Virus record (IMG/VR): IMGVR_UViG_3300036845_000721 | Coordinates: 62,001 to 126,000 of that record | Reading direction: 5' to 3' (one strand) | DNA length: 64,000 nucleotides | DNA from: a virus | Part shown: positions 63,450 through 64,000 of the stretch, piece after piece | Position numbering within the stretch: position 1 is the stretch's first letter | Layout: every line of letters begins with the position of its first letter | The notes under the pieces: model-generated | Seen by the model: the letters and a program-made list of their open reading frames with translations, nothing else | What the model was told of the DNA's origin: nothing | Database searches by the model: none | Position numbers and translations under genes: made by a program

Positions 63450-63477
63450 CTGCCGTGTCTCCTGCGTTGCCCTTCTC

Positions 63478-64000
63478 CTAGATGCTACCCCGCGCGTGGT
63501 CGGCGAGCAGGGCCGGCACGTCGGCATCGAAGCCCGAGACGTCCAGGCTTCCCGCGTCGTCCGGGTCCGCCAGCGCGAACCGCGTCGGGGTGGTCATGAT
63601 GGTCTGCATCCGGGCATTGATGCCCATCCGCTGGCGGTAGTTCTCCAGCGCCTGGAAGACGTGGATACCGCGGTTGGCCTCGTAGTCGCTCCAGATCTGG
63701 AACGTGTCGACCTCGATCTTGTTGGTCGCGGCCCAGACCATCGGCAGCGAGCAGTCGGTGGCGCCGAACGGCAGCGCCGCCATGTAGCCCATCGCCTGGT
63801 CCAGCCGCATCTGCGGGGACAGCTGCAGCGGCATGAACCAGTCGCTGAAGCCGTAGCAGCCCCAGGCCGGCTCGGTGTTCATGACCACCAGCGACATCGC
63901 CGCGACGGCCTCCCGCGCGGTCAGGCCGTAGCCCGCCGCCGAGTAGGTCATCGACCCGGAGATGTCCAGCGCGATCATGGTCCGCTTGCCGGCCGGCTCG
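63478..64000 (-). CDS. rsr: Ro60/TROVE-domain protein, C-terminal part
   Basis: The frame is open to the right window edge (174 residues visible). GKRTMIALDISGSM, a Thr in FGATDCSLPMVWA, IWSDYEANRGIH, QALENYRQRMGI and ADPDDAGSLDVSGFDADVP match the von Willebrand A-like domain of Ro60/Rsr proteins, including the metal-site DxSxS and Thr. The N-terminal HEAT-like ring that binds RNA lies outside. Bacterial Ro works with Y-RNA and PNPase in RNA quality control. Some mycobacteriophages carry it, so a Y-like RNA may be adjacent beyond the edge. Confidence 0.8.
   Translation of the reverse strand, partial: EPAGKRTMIALDISGSMTYSAAGYGLTAREAVAAMSLVVMNTEPAWGCYGFSDWFMPLQLSPQMRLDQAMGYMAALPFGATDCSLPMVWAATNKIEVDTFQIWSDYEANRGIHVFQALENYRQRMGINARMQTIMTTPTRFALADPDDAGSLDVSGFDADVPALLADHARGSI

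Noticed and set aside
63396-63480. Y-RNA downstream of the Ro-like gene
   Set aside because: The space is short and filled by a simple terminator hairpin; no tRNA-like module is visible.
1-64000. tRNA or rRNA genes
   Set aside because: No cloverleaf with a typical T-arm or 3' CCA context, and no rRNA-like conserved block was noticed; a tRNAscan run would be decisive.

Overview
The window is very GC-rich, tightly packed and rich in GTG starts and 4-base stop/start overlaps (ATGA, GTGA). Its recognisable genes (FtsK/TraB translocase, DUF2637, DUF5753, HK97-type head genes, Tat-exported protein) point to an actinobacterial host, probably Streptomyces-like. A terminase, portal, protease and capsid block makes it a phage or phage-plasmid (or a prophage). 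No tail, lysis, integrase or DNA-polymerase gene was recognised, so it is probably part of a larger genome. No tRNA, rRNA or CRISPR array was seen.

Left arm (1-20200): about 44 small genes, all on the minus strand, mostly of unknown function. Recognisable pieces are a GIY-YIG-like protein, a RyR-domain protein, a DUF4190-like membrane protein, zinc-ribbon miniproteins and two DNA-binding-like proteins nearest the centre. Nearly every gap in this arm carries one of two palindromes, called here P1 (GAGTGCA-N4-TGCACTC) and P2 (TTCCG-N6-CGGAA). Most gaps also carry an extended ribosome-binding sequence called here SAS (GATCAGGAGAC). The arrangement recalls the start-associated sequences (SAS/ESAS) of cluster K mycobacteriophages, but the sequences differ. 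One gap holds a candidate structured RNA (13586-13726).

Centre (20201-21800): about 1.6 kb without convincing genes, between the leftward and rightward arms. It has eight and a half tandem 17-bp repeats, other direct repeats and phased TCACAC boxes, like an origin, partition or master control region. Next is an HNH endonuclease gene flanked by a 92-bp duplication of the promoter region.

Right arm part 1 (22944-34133): small genes, then a set resembling actinomycete conjugation genes (DUF2637 membrane protein, a huge Arg-rich protein, membrane-anchored FtsK/TraB-like translocase, small membrane proteins), a membrane-anchored HNH protein and an excisionase-like HTH protein. Part 2 (34211-43071): DUF5753 regulator, C5 cytosine methyltransferase, DUF1643, possible small terminase, J-domain-like, DinB-like, NADAR and CPBP-protease genes.

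Head block (43181-54821): large terminase, accessory genes, portal, prohead protease, major capsid protein, then small Pro/Gly-rich proteins and a PKD-domain protein. A glycosylation-type block follows (55324-59635: three glycosyltransferases and a methyltransferase). The right end (59665-64000) has a Tat-exported repeat protein and, on the minus strand, the C-terminal part of a Ro60/TROVE RNA-binding protein cut by the window edge.
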